Origin: Trichinella spiralis
Taxonomy: Eukaryota; Nematoda; Enoplea; Trichinellida; Trichinellidae
Assembly: GCA_000181795.3 (NCBI GenBank)
Contig: CM012955.1
Coordinates: 14,992,970 to 15,056,969 of the forward strand
Reading direction: 5' to 3'
DNA: 64,000 bases
The notes below the pieces were generated by a model. The model saw only the letters and a program-made list of their open reading frames with translations. It was not told the origin of the DNA and ran no database searches. A program made the translations under genes and the position numbers. Shown here piece by piece: positions 50,250 to 62,494 of the stretch (position 1 is the first letter of the stretch; the number at the start of each line of letters is the position of its first letter).

Positions 50250-53200
50250 TCAGACGTGCTGTTGTTGTTGTTGTTGTGAATGGCGCATTTCGATCAGATC
50301 TTGTCGTCGACGACCGTGTTTTCTGTTCATGCGATGACCGCGCGGTGGACCAACGGCGCTTGAATACGGGGGCGGTGGCTCGATGACGTTGCTGATGCGC
50401 GGCGCCGCGGCATTCGACTGGTCACTACGTCGGGAACGATGCCCGCTGGGACGACGGTGACGGTGGTGACGGTGGTGGTGGCGATGGTGCTGATGGTGCT
50501 GATGGTGACCGTGTCGACGATGTTGAGCTGATGAACTTGGCTGCAACGACAAAATACAGTAATCCAAAACAAGAGAAACAAACAAACAAACAATTTACCG
50601 CACTGCGCAAAAGCGTGCTCGGATGTCGTAGTGTTTCGTAAATTGAATGAGCCGGCGGCTTTCTTGGATTGGTGCTGGGCGTGTGAACGGCGCAGCATTT
50701 GATAAACAATGCCATCAAAATCAACAAAGCAATACCCATTAGAATTGCCGCCCACCAATTATCCTGAACAACAACGCATTAAACAATACAAATACAATAC
50801 AATACAAGTCGGTAAATTTTTCACCTGAACCCACTGGGTTAGGGTTTTCAATGTTTCCTGATTGAAGAAGAGATTTTTCAAACGAGACAGTGGACCGTTG
50901 GCATCCACGGATCGACACTTTTGAAAAATATCACAATAGCCGCGATAGTCGTTGCAAGGCGAACCGGGTCGGAGCAAAATGCCACGCCTGTTCTGGTTGT
51001 TCTGATAATAGCTTTGCAAAGCCGGTATCAAAAAACTGCTTATACATTTGCTTCGACGATCTAATAGTAGAACATATGCAGGAAAACCAAAAACAAACAC
51101 AACTTACAAATACCACCCACCTGTACGATTCTTGCATGCCAATACGCATTGATCTTCGGGCGTTCCTTCTGTAATAAAGCATTCTTCCATGCCGATGACG
51201 TTGCATACAGAATCGCTGCAAGTCTGCAAAGAAGAGAACGTGAGAGAGAGAGAGACGGTAAAAAACAAAATAAATTAAATGATTAAATAATAACTACAAA
51301 AATTGCATTACTCCATTATTGCAGACTTTCGTATTGTCTTGACATCGGGTACCGTTTGGCTTGGCATCTGACAACGGGCAACCGGGCTGATTGCCTTTGC
51401 AATATTGATCAGTGCTGCATTCGGTTGCCTGACGGCAAAGGAAATGCGCGGACGAGGTGATGAACTGGCAACTCTTGTTGCAACAGACTCCTTCCGACGG
51501 ACTAGATTTGCAAAAACAGTCATAAACAAACAAACAAACAAACAAACAAACATTGTCTATTACCTGCATTGAACTCCTTCGACACGAGTGCAACCTTTGG
51601 CCTCGCCGCCGTGCGTGCGCGGATAGCAGCAGCTGTCGCCCCGTTGTCTGCACTCTTGTTGATTGAAACCACAGTCGCATTCTTCACCATCTTCAACAAG
51701 TGCATTTCCACAAAACGAAGTCTCTCTCCCTAAAAAATATATATATATGCACATGTATATATATATACGCAACAACAATGATCAATCACTTTTGAAACAG
51801 TTTCTTTTGGCTGAACTGCCCAGACGAGGCATGTTGGGATTCTGCCTGAGAACCTCGTGCAACACGGACGAGATGTTATTGACGGAACAGATGGAAAATT
51901 TGTTGTTGTTCACTTTGTCACCGGATGTGGCCGACGCAAACATAATATAATTACCATCAGGCAAGCCGGGTTGACAAAATGGCGGATAATCATGCTACAA
52001 CAACAGCAATAAAGAAAAAAAGAACAGAATAGCTTCTCGTTGAACAGTGCAAATAATACCAACCGGCGAGCCAAAATTGTGACCAATTTCGTGTGCCAAC
52101 GTCAGTTGAGAAACTTTCGGCGGCACTCTGTTGTGATAATTGACCAACGTGATGATGCCAGTATTCAAACTACGCCTCACCCGTCTGGAACCTTCAGAAT
52201 ATGGTTTGTAAATTTCGCATATTCCTCCGGACGTATCTGGAAAAGAAGAACAGCACAAATGGATATGGAATGGTCATAAGCAAAATCGAACGCCCACTTG
52301 GTTGAGGACTGGCTACCCAAGCGAGTCCCAAAGTTCCGCCGACGAAATCCCGATATGTCAACGCGTAGGCCAGGCAAAAGTCGGAATGATTTTTGATGGA
52401 ATTTAAATTCAAAAAATTACTGACGTCCACGTTCTCTTCGCAAAATGGATTGCCCGAATCCGGAGTCACAATGCTCGGGCAAGTGTTGTTGTCGAAAATC
52501 TACAAAAAATAAATTTTTTCTTCTTCTTCAAATTTCAATAATCCAAACCAACTAATGGATTATATTACCGTTGTTCTCTGGACGACAAAATTGATCCCTT
52601 TGATGCCGTTGAAATTGGTCCCCTCGTAAATCGTGTTCACCGCTTTGATATGACTGTTGAACAGGCTGAGAATTTCATTGCGCGTCCTTCAAAAAATTCA
52701 TTCCATACTGTGAACAAACAAACAAACAAACAAACAAACAACTAAACAAACCTCTCGCTATTACGTTGACCTTCGTGATTGTAAACAAATTCCCACAACT
52801 TCTGATCCGCCTGCATGTACAAAGTACAAGTGCGAACATCGTACAAACCGTCGGCGGAACGTTTCCAACGATCCGACAATTCTTCATCGTCTCGGTGAAC
52901 TTTTTCCACATATTTCCGCCACGGCTGCATTGCCTCGTCCGCGTTCCTACTTGCACCAGTCCACTGGTGTCCACTACCGTAAGTGAAAAGTTGCGGCTCT
53001 TCGACCACGGCAGACCGTTGGAACCGTTGCATAGTTCGACGAACGCGACCGTGAAGACCACAGCTTGAACTGGCCGAACTGTCCACATGCCGCTTAACGC
53101 GCAACTTCTCAAATTTAATATCATCATCTGAAACACATCAAAAGCTCAAATTGCTGTCCACAAATATATAATTTTTTTAAATATATGCGTTGAAAATGAC

Positions 53201-54679
53201 AAATGTTGCAACTTGACAATTTTTTAATCGAATACATTCCAAATATAACAAAATAAAAAAACCATCTTCAAATGTGAATCACGTCTACGACAACCTGATA
53301 AACTTGTCTTCATTGGTGTCGAATTTAAAAAGAACAACATGCAACAATCACAATTTCCCACCCTAGATAAAAGAAGCGCCCAGTGGAATAAATAGAACAT
53401 TGATAAAATCGACTTCTGGATCATGCCCTTGAAAATTTGACAGACTGACTTTCAAATGAGAAAAAAAATACAATGCACAGACAAGGAAAAATTTACAATT
53501 ACTATATACTGCTTCGAGTTATTTATTTATTTATTTTTTAACCTCCATCGACTTTACTATATTCATCTATACTATACGTGCACCGCTGCTCGCCTTGACC
53601 GTATAATTTTGCTTGCACATGTGGCGACCGACAGTTTTCCTCAAACTACATTATTATTCACAGTATCAAAAATCTATCAACGAAATCAACATACATACAT
53701 AACTACATCATTCCAACTAGGTATACTTTTAATTAGAATTAATTAATCCTCTCGGTAACGAGCATTTAATTGTGAAAATGCAAAAAAGGTTCTTTCCCAT
53801 TTGACTTTTTCGCAATATCCCATTGCGTAACTACAAATAATTTTAATCCTAAACAAATTAGACGTTTAAATTTAATTTTTTGCATTAACCCTATTTTGTC
53901 TGACAAATAAAAACTACAACTGGAATCATATTAACGTAAGCGAATGAAAAATAAAAAAGAAAACAAACAATACCAGAATAAATTATAGAATGATATGCGG
54001 GTTTCAGCTGATTCACGTCGTATTTCACAATTTTTTCCACATGATAAACACTGTCTTTGATGTGAATATGTCCATCAAACACCCCATCAATCAATGAACC
54101 GTAAACATAGCTATTTGATTCACCTAAAAAACAGAATCGATTAACAAACAATGGCAAACAATTGAAGTACATTCACCTTCAACTTGACCATCGAAAAGAA
54201 ACGATAAATCCACATTCTTCTTTTTACCATTTTCATCAAAAGCATGACTACTGCTAAATGATGAGCTGTCCGGTTTTAATTTCAATTTGAATGTTCTATA
54301 ATAAAATGACATTGTTCGCAATTGAAAGAAAATCTCTGATAAAAAAAAACAAGCCCCGTTTCAAATGCTAAATAGAATCGCTTCAATAAATAGCAGACAT
54401 TTTTTCAACGTACTTATCTAAATATTTCAAAGAAATAGTGATTGGAAATGGATCACTTCTACTATCAATAGATCGTTTGAATCGTGCATGCGCAGAACTA
54501 ACAGATGATGAGTCATAGTCCAATTTTTCAAAACGACGCAAAAATTTCAATGGGCTTTGACCTAAAACATTGAACAAGTCGTAATTTAGATAAAGAGATA
54601 AACGATAAGAAAACTCACCGGATACAGAAAGCGCCAAACAAAGGTGAAATACGAAAAAAGTGAGCACATTTGTGAGCAT
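50250..54679 (-). CDS. adam10: ADAM10 / Kuzbanian-type disintegrin metalloprotease
   Basis: Membrane sheddase that cleaves Notch and other surface proteins. Fifteen exons in perfect phase give 900 aa (human 748): 54619-54679, 54414-54561, 54177-54295, 53974-54123, 52752-53127, 52569-52686, 52298-52499, 52064-52236, 51790-51994, 51564-51729, 51312-51501, 51121-51223, 50825-51060, 50599-50763 and 50250-50540. Order: signal peptide ([16 protein letters not shown]); prodomain with [19 protein letters not shown] and a candidate switch cysteine (SSSCGLHG); furin-type site RWKR; reprolysin domain with the zinc motif [11 protein letters not shown] and Met-turn region [12 protein letters not shown]; disintegrin domain ([15 protein letters not shown] onward); Cys-rich domain ([17 protein letters not shown]); one membrane span ([19 protein letters not shown]); cytoplasmic tail. 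The zinc motif is split by an intron after GSP. The tail has a His/Arg-rich block, a PPPPY WW-binding motif and poly-Gln near the end, unlike vertebrate ADAM10. A second basic cluster RRVRR lies inside the protease domain. Confidence 0.97.
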
Positions 54680-55651
54680 AGTAATAAAACATTTAAAAAA
54701 ACCTAAAAATGTTCATATAATACAAGAAATAATCATTCACAACAGAAAATAAAAATCATGAAAGCTCAGAGCCATCAACAAAATTAAAGGTTAATTTTTT
54801 TTCATATATCGCAGAATTAACCGTTAAAATGCTGGTGACAATGACATGAAGGTGTAAAAAGTGTACTCATTACTCACACGACAAACAAAAATGATTTGGA
54901 GGTAAACGAAGCTGTGTCAACGAACTGTTAGTCTATATCAGTACGGCTTAATTTCAAAAAGCCATGATAAGCCTGAAACTACAATACTGCACCGAACATA
55001 CAATTACAAAGCGACGTCCAAGGTGATCGGACAGATAATGGACTAGTTACAGTAAAAGAAAAGTAGGTACTTAAATTAAATAGGCATGTCGAATGTGTAA
55101 AACGTGGCGTGGAATTCTGCGCATACATCATAAAATTGCAAAACGTTTGCGTAAAATATTATTTTGCTATTTATTGAATAGTATTTTCACTTAAGAAAAT
55201 AATATAAGAAAGAAAAAAGAAATGTAAGAATATGTATGGAAATTTTCAAATAAAATCAAAATTAAATAAAATGTATCAGCAAAAATTAAATTGAAACAAA
55301 TTAAACAATTTAAAACTGCAATTTGGGCAACATCATAACTATTATTATTCATATGAATATTTTTTTTCATTGTAATGCAAATAATTTTTTACTTTAATTG
55401 GTTACAAAAAAATTGACTTGGATTTAAGGTTCAAAAAATTGATTAAAGATATAAATTGAAATTTTTTAAAGATAAAATAATAATTTTTGAATGTACTGTG
55501 GTGTAAATGATGAAGATTATGTTAGAAAACTTCAGAAAAATGATCACATGAATACGAACCTGCATTTTTTTCGGATTGAAGTTGTATACTGTATTGTTGT
55601 TGCTTAATATATTCAATTTGGACGATTGGAATATTTTTGAAAGAATAGGAA
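54680..55651. promoter_or_regulatory. Shared divergent promoter region of ADAM10 and CCDC124
   Basis: The start codons of ADAM10 (minus, 54679) and CCDC124 (plus, 55652) face away from each other across 972 bp. No other gene fits here. The sequence is AT-rich and I see no unambiguous TATA element, so individual promoter elements cannot be assigned. Confidence 0.5.
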
Positions 55652-56561
55652 ATGCCGAAAAAATGGATTGGGGAAAATTCGAAGGCGGTAGCAGCGCGCA
55701 ACCGAAAGCAAGAAGCTCAAAAGGTACATTGAGAAAAATGTGCTATTTGGATAAAATGAAAATTATTTGCAATGATTTTTCTTGAACATTTTGATAAATA
55801 TCTTCAGATGATGCAATTTTTAGATGAAACAAGAACTTCAGCAGAAAGAAATTGAAGACAGTCTTTGGCAAGAGCATAATAAAAATGTATTGAAAAAGTT
55901 GGAACGTAAGGTAATTTTGTTTTGGTTGAAATTTGCAGCGTTTTGTAAAATTATACGTTGATCTAGGAAGATCGTGAACGAAAGAAGCAAGAAATTGCTC
56001 AGAGAAAACAAGAAAATCGTCTGTTGTTGGAGAAGGAAATGGAACAATTGAAGGGAAAATGCACAACTGCAACGAAAGTTACTCGTGCTAGTATTGCCGC
56101 TTTTCAGGAAAAAGAAAAGAAAAAATTGCCAAATAAAGGTAAAATTGTGATATTGTTTCGTAGTGGGTACTTTGTTATGCAGAAGATGGTTTGATTATTT
56201 TTAATTTAGCAGAAAATAAATGCGTTACGTTGAATGATCTTGAGAAAAATGTTAATCACTTGACAGTAGAAGGCGAAGAAGCTCGTACTGTTGATGATGC
56301 GATTATGATTTTAAGGTAAATAAACGTTTGCATTCTTCTTTGCAATATGCATAGTGTTGAAAGTTGAAAAATTTTAGTGACAAAATGACCAAAGTGGATT
56401 TACACCCGGAAAAACGAATGCGGGCTGCATTTGCTGCTTTTCAAGAACGTAATCTTCCTTTGTTGAAGAAAGAAAATCCCACTCTTCGTCAGTCGCAGCT
56501 GATGCAAATGTTGAAGAAAGAATGGCAAAAATCTGCGGACAATCCGATGAATCAAAATTAA
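55652..56561 (+). CDS. ccdc124: CCDC124 / Lso2-type ribosome-associated protein
   Basis: CCDC124 and its yeast relative Lso2 bind empty, resting 80S ribosomes and help recovery from translational shutdown. Five exons in phase: 55652-55723, 55824-55910, 55967-56138, 56210-56315 and 56378-56561, 206 aa (human about 223). ATG 55652 gives the conserved start MPKKWIGENSKAVAARNRK, the segment known to contact the ribosome. Next come a long charged helix (LQQKEIEDSLWQEHNKN, then ERKKQEIAQRKQENRLLLEK), a conserved threonine/alanine stretch (TKVTRASIAAFQ), and the family hallmark C-terminus (HPEKRMRAAFAAFQERNLP, LLKKENPTLRQSQL, KKEWQKSADNPMNQN). A frame starting upstream at 55576 is in a different reading frame and is rejected. 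Divergent from ADAM10, tail-to-tail with MVD. Confidence 0.96.
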
Positions 56562-57394
56562 ATACTCGAAAGGGTTTTTAAGTTTTTTGTTTTTTGAACA
56601 GCCGGTCATTTTTAACAGTGTCAGTGAACGAGTGAATAAAAGAAAATTCTTGCAGCAACACGCATTGAAAAGTTGATAATTTGTCGTTAACCAAATATGC
56701 AAATGGAAGTTGTAGTTGACATTTCATACATACAATTTGCAAGAGCGAGCAGTTTAAGTTTACTCGCTGAAAATAACTTTATATTTTTTGCTCACAGTAA
56801 AAAAGAAAAAAAATAATACAGAATATAATAATGTTTATTCCAAACTGTTAAGTTGGCACATGTGCGTATAGAATATATATACGTATATAAGTATTTCGGA
56901 GTGGGGGAAGAAAAGCACGAAGTAGAAAATGCTGCAATGTTGTTTGTTGTTAAGCTACTCCGGCAAAAAATATTCCACTGCAAAAAGCAAACGGAGAAGA
57001 ATTATGTAAAAAGAACAAACACCTGTTTCGACGGATAACAAATTTCAACACGACGAATTATAATTTCAATGCTTTGAAAGATGATGTCGAAAAAAACAGA
57101 TGAAATTGAAAAGTTTGTTCTTTCTTTTTGTTTGTTTCTCCAACGGGGTAAAATGGATGAGGGGGAAAAAATTTTCGCAATAATAAATAAATAGGTGGGT
57201 CATTTTAAATATGCATATAATATAATGTAACGTATTTGTAATAATCGGTTGAAAAGTTGCACTTTGGGAATGAGACAAAGCAACGGCCATGGCAGAAAAA
57301 AATTGTAGACATTTGTGAAAAATACTTTCAATGATACGTTTCAAATATGGAAGGTAAATTCGAACAGCATTTGGCTGTGCTGGGATGTTCGGCT
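56562..57394. other. Convergent 3' ends of CCDC124 and MVD
   Basis: The 833 bp between two stop codons hold both 3' UTRs. A minus-strand AATAAA (TTTATT near 56833-56838) is a possible MVD poly(A) signal but lies about 560 nt from its stop, so the transcripts might come close to overlapping. No other gene. Confidence 0.5.
56635..56640 (+). terminator. Poly(A) signal AATAAA of CCDC124
   Basis: AATAAA 73 nt after the CCDC124 stop codon, giving a short 3' UTR. Confidence 0.7.
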
Positions 57395-58559
57395 TTAATG
57401 GAGCACAGTAGGCGGTGAGCCGACCTTGCTGACGACGACGATGCGCACTGCACCCGGCAATCGTTGGATTTGGTCCAATTCGCCATAACTCAAGTCGGAC
57501 CTCAATTTTTCGGTCCATCCGCAGATGACCGGCATGGTGTCGGTATCGCAGAAATAGTGACAAACGTAGGCCAACAGATGCTCCACTTCCGACTCCAAAC
57601 AGAGCAGAAAACAGTTGGAGCCGGCGTCGAAGCTGTAGGCGACCTTCGGTCGGCCGCATACGTCGTTGTAATGGTGGACCATCAGCATCACTTGGCGGGA
57701 AAATTCGGTCAGGTACAACAACGGCGGGTACGTGTCCAAGCAGATCGCGTGAAGCTGGCAACTGTCGCGCATCACCTCCACGGCGAGCTTGGCAAAATCC
57801 CTGGCTTGGATCGCCCGACGGACTTTTTCTATACGTTCGGGTACGCAACATTCGGCCCGGTATTTCAACAGCTTGCTCGTGGCCACCGACCGGCGCATAC
57901 CGTCGGTACTCGACCACCGCTTCGCCTCATCGCTGCCGATCAACACGATCACGGTCAATTCTGGCCAGTGTTCCGGCAACGCGACCACTTCGCACTTGTT
58001 CCGAGTATCGTTGCTTTGGGCCAACTCGGCCATCCAGTGGACAAATCCCGGATAAACTCCACGACAAGCGCTTCCAGATCCTGAAACAAAAAACCAATCA
58101 ATAAAGAAACAAATAAACAAACAAACAAACAAGATGTCGATTACCCAATCGAGCGACATGGGACATTGTATCGACATCCCAGTTCAACATTTTGCCAATG
58201 GCGAATGCGATTGCCGCAAATCCGGCAGAAGATGAAGCAAGTCCAGCGCTGACGGGAAACAACGACTCGGACTGGACAACAAAGCACTGCTTGATTCCAC
58301 CAATTCGCCTGGCCTCGTCAAAGCAGCGCTTGAAGCGAGAAAATTGAACACCGACGATTTCTTTGCCGTTCAACACTACCCTGTCGTTGGAGCCGTCGGA
58401 TATAGTTACCCGAGTATCGACAAACAGCTCGTTGATATTCATGCTCAACGAATCGTTCAGAGGTAGCATTTCTCTTTCGTCCCTTTTGCCCCAGTATTTC
58501 ACCAGAGCCAAATTGACTGGCGCCCTGACATGCACAGAATGTCCATGGGGTAATGACAT
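57395..58559 (-). CDS. mvd: Diphosphomevalonate decarboxylase
   Basis: Cytosolic GHMP-fold enzyme that uses ATP to convert mevalonate diphosphate to isopentenyl diphosphate, the source of prenyl groups, dolichol and quinone tails. Two exons, 58145-58559 and 57395-58080, are separated by a 64-nt intron and give 366 aa (human 400). ATG 58559 is followed by the diagnostic APVNLALVKYWGKRDE. Also seen are LPLNDSLSMNI, the phosphate-binding loop PVSAGLASSSAGFAAIAFAI, GSGSACRG with its conserved arginine, STDGMR, LDTYPPLLYL, and the catalytic aspartate in VAYSFDAGSN. The C-terminus (RIVVVSKVGSPPTVLH) is shorter than in vertebrates. An acceptor-like 'tttttttag' just upstream of the start codon suggests a 5' UTR intron. 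Divergent from COA7 and convergent with CCDC124. Confidence 0.96.
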
Positions 58560-61500
58560 TCTTGGAATTGTACAAACACTAAAAAAAGAAAAAAACAACA
58601 AGATTATTAATATAAAAAAGATCAACAACAACAACAACAAAAAAACTCCACTGCCTGCTTTTCTAAACTTCTAATATCCCAAATAAACGGATGATCGATG
58701 AGCGTTTTTCCCTTCCATCTAGCGCGTGTAAAAAAAACACTTCCCCATTCTTCACTCACTACTACAACTCCAACTAGTATTAATTACAACTGCAAAAAAA
58801 TAAAAAATGATAATTTCAGAAAAAACTCGACGACGACGACGACGACGACGAAAAAAAACCAACTGCCTGCAACTCGATGACAAATCCAACTGACAGCAAC
58901 GAACGCAACAAATAAATATTATTGGCGTGATTAAACGAGAAAATAATATCGAACAATAAAGCATCTGTTACATGTGCAAAGAAAAATAACTACGCGTCAT
59001 TATCGTGAAAACAATAGCACAACATAATAACAGCTTAAAAGCTCAAATAATAAACTACAGGAAACCGAATAGGATATCGGCGGACAATTATCCAAAAATT
59101 GACCCCCATCCCCCAAAAAAAACAATTATTATCAAACCAACTCTCAACCAATTGATATCAGATAGATAAGTGAATGGAGATGTGTCAATAAACGGGGACA
59201 ATGTCAACTAAGTGAATGTGAAACAATGAACAATTGCTCAAATCAACGTGACAGTAATTTGTATGCTGAAGTTGTGTTTCGACCGACAACAGACGCTCGA
59301 ACAATGGAAACAATTTTCACCTTCTCCTACAAAATAGTCAATTATTATCAAATCCATACTGTAGCTACCAAACAAGATTGATAAGCACAGGTGGACGTTA
59401 TCTAGATGCAAAATTTATCACTACTTTCAAGAAACAATAAAACTGCGAAAAATTATTACGTATAAAATAATTTAACAATAAAACAAAACAAAATTTAACT
59501 TCATCCAATAAATAAACATTTCACTGTTGTGAAGCGTCGTAATTTTAAAAAGTGATTCAAAAAGATTTTCAAAAAAAAATTCTAACAATGAAAAAAGTTA
59601 AAACAAATCGCATTATTTTCTCGAACACTTTATTACTTTAGATTTATTTGACAATTACAAAAATATACACGGGCATGTATATTTTTCTATTCATATTCAC
59701 TCACCATTATTGACTTATAAATTAATTTAATTAATGAATATTTAACGTCAACATTTCAAACGCACTTAACTAATCATTACTATTGAAAGAACACAAATTT
59801 TATTACAAATATAAATATAATCTTTTTTTCATTTGTTCCACAGTGTTCTACACGATTAACAATACTAAAACTTTCAACAAAAAATATATACAATTGACTT
59901 ACTTGCAACTATGTCGAGGAAAAATGTAAAAATATGTTTGAAAGAATTTTTGAAATGTTGCAAAGCTAACAACAGAAAATTTTGAACATGATAAAAAAAA
60001 ACAAATTCTCCAATTCATATATGAAAAAAAAGAAACATTGGTAACATTTCAAAAAAGAACAATAAATTATCACCAACCAAACACAGAAACTATTTTTAAA
60101 GATGATAACAGAAATTTCCAAGTATGAAACTATGCAAATAATGGAACATTCAGAAAAGTTGTTCATAATTTCAATAGATTAGAATTGATGCAATTAGTTG
60201 GTGGAATTTGTTGAAAAACAAAGCAAAACTGTTTATTGTTACAACACGACTTTTGTAAACTGCAATATAAAATAAAAATTAAAAAAAATCAAGTCTATGA
60301 AATTATTCCAACAATGTGAACTTCACACGATGTCAAGGGACATTTTCACAATCTGGTCCTTGAAACAATCACAAAACAAGCAAATACAACTCTGCATTTA
60401 CGCAAAATATAAAAATAAAAAATAATATAAGATATTTTTTAAATAATGAAACAATATCAACAAAATTATCATCAAATTTGGATAAGCCATATTAAAAATT
60501 TATTACAACAATTAAAAAAAATTATTTTCATGTTGATGAAATGGAATCAGTGCGTTGGAAATGTGACGACTTTGATAAACAGAACTTACTGCTCATAAAT
60601 CGACTACACACCTCAGTTAATCACTAACAATTTTACCAATTACGTACAATTTCCTAATGCACTGGCAGATTTTGTTTCACACGGTTGTTTGTCATATGTC
60701 AAAATTTTCAAGTTTGCTTGTATTACTGTATTCTTGTCGTTGCAAAATTTTTCTTATTTGGTCATTTTTCATATTTTCCATTATAAAATGGTCATTAAAT
60801 TAATATTTCATCATTATTTAAATTTATTTCGTACAACTTTACTACTTGAAAATATCAGATTAGACCCTTTTTTTTGCAAAATGCTTCAAAATATAAATTT
60901 CAAAGTATAAAAAATAACGATGTGCAATTTATGTTTTCCTAAAATGAATTGTTTCTAAATTATAATGGATTAAAAATTATTTTCTTTTTGCGAAACTTTT
61001 CAAATTAATTTATAAACAAATTTTTTCATTTCTATCAATTTACAAAGCGCAGGTCTTCTTTGCATCCAATTTTAACAGAACTTCACCAACAAAGTTGAAA
61101 TGTAGTTGATAAATTAGACTTAAACCAAAATATTAGCATGTACTGTTTTTTTTCCTGAAAACAAACAAAATTAACGTGAAATATCTGAACACAGTAATTG
61201 AAGAATTAATTGAAACAAAAATTAATAAAATTTAATTAAAAATTTCATTATTATAAATGCAAGTAAATTTGCTCATTTAAAATTGATGAAATAAATTTAA
61301 ATGTTTGGAAAAATTTAAGCAATTTTTGAACTTTCATTTTTTGTTTGAAATTTATGCAAATTATTAATTTACTCTTTTTTACAATTGACATACTGTAAAG
61401 AAAAAGCGTTGCAAATTTGTAAAAAATGCAAGCAACGATAATATTTGCTTGCCTGATTTTGGTGGCATTCGTTTATTAGTATTAACAGAAATTTAACTTA

Positions 61501-61650
61501 ATGATATTACTCGTGTTGTTGAATTTGAACAATATTATTGTGCTTAAAGTGAATATTTTTTTAAATTGAAATTTCCAAAATCAGTGTAAAGAGAACGTGA
61601 ATTTTTTTGCCAATCGTATATTTTCAGGTCTAGCATTGCAATTGGATGTC
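58560..61650. other. Divergent spacer between MVD and COA7, no gene seen
   Basis: About 3.1 kb, mostly very AT-rich. It should contain both promoters and possible 5' UTR exons. The sequence 'tattttcag' ending at 61627 looks like an acceptor of a COA7 5' UTR intron. The small frames at 59966-60166 and 60689-60910 are Phe/Ile/Lys-rich and composition-driven. Confidence 0.5.
58828..58851. repeat. (CGA)n microsatellite
   Basis: About eight CGA units, notable for being G+C-rich inside an AT-rich spacer. It lies about 270 bp upstream of the MVD start codon. Confidence 0.95.
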
Positions 61651-62471
61651 ATGTCCGACATCGACTTCAGCAACAACGAAGAAGTGGAAAAATATTTAAA
61701 AAACCTTTACATCGAATACACTTACAGTTGCAACGTTGAGAAAAGACCTAGTGGTAGGATTTGTACGATTTTTCATTCCTGCAATTTTCTTTTTTCCTAC
61801 ATATTTTATGTTTTCCTTGCTTACACCCAGGTTGCCATTTACTTGGTGATTATATTGAAGCATACTGTCGTGACTTCAAAAAAGCATTTGAAATTTATAA
61901 AGAAAATTGCGAAAGAACGAACTATGCGAGAAGTTGTTTCAAGTATGGAAAATATTTGATTAATGGAAAATGTGAGTACTTTAAAAGTTCATTATTTTGA
62001 ATTTCATTTATGAAAAGAAATTAGAAATTTTTCATTCCAGTTGTTCCTCGAGACGATGACAAAGCCTTCCAAGTACTCGAGTCTGCTTGTGAAGACAATT
62101 TAGCAATCGCATGTCCGCCGTATGCATTTCTCAATATGCACGGAACGCCCAAACATCCCCCTTGTTTGGAAAAGACGTTCGAAGCGATGGACAAGGCGTG
62201 TAATTTGGAAATGGCCGAAGCGTGCTATTGGCTCAGCAGCAAATATGCAACTGGTTTCAAAACGATCTTACAAGACGGTACTCGAGCTGTCGAGTATGCA
62301 ACCAAAGCTTGCAATCTTGGCTTGGGCGTTGCCTGCGATCGGCTCAGCAATTATTACAGAAAAGGACTCGGTACAGAGCGTAGTGAAAAGAAGGCAGCCG
62401 AATTTGCTGAACTGGCACAACAGTTGCGTGATGATGGAAAGCATTTTGTGCATTATGACATTACTGGTTAA
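61651..62471 (+). CDS. coa7: COA7, Sel1-like repeat protein for cytochrome c oxidase assembly
   Basis: Mitochondrial intermembrane-space protein needed for respiratory complex IV assembly. Three exons in phase: 61651-61753, 61831-61971 and 62041-62471, 224 aa (human 231). ATG 61651 gives MSDIDFSNNEEVEKYLKNL, matching the family start. The rest consists of Sel1-like helical repeats of about 36-38 residues with regularly spaced cysteines: CHLLGDYIEAYCRDF, NCERTNYARSCFKYGKYL, SACEDNLAIACPPYAF, KACNLEMAEACYWLSSKY and KACNLGLGVACDRLSNYYR. The paired Cys pattern is typical of COA7, whose disulphides are introduced by the MIA40 route. No cleavable targeting peptide is seen, as expected. A longer frame starting at 61597 would add residues, but the acceptor-like tattttcag at 61627 argues for the 61651 start. 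Confidence 0.95.
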
Positions 62472-62488
62472 CACTATCGGAAAATTGA

Positions 62489-62494
62489 AATAAA
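62489..62494 (+). terminator. Poly(A) signal AATAAA of COA7
   Basis: AATAAA begins 18 nt after the COA7 stop codon, implying a very short 3' UTR. Confidence 0.75.

Noticed and set aside
55576-55785. 69-codon plus-strand frame overlapping CCDC124 exon 1
   Set aside because: Different frame from the conserved MPKK start; the overlap is a shadow.
57464-58084. 206-codon plus-strand frame
   Set aside because: It is the antisense shadow of the well-supported MVD second exon.
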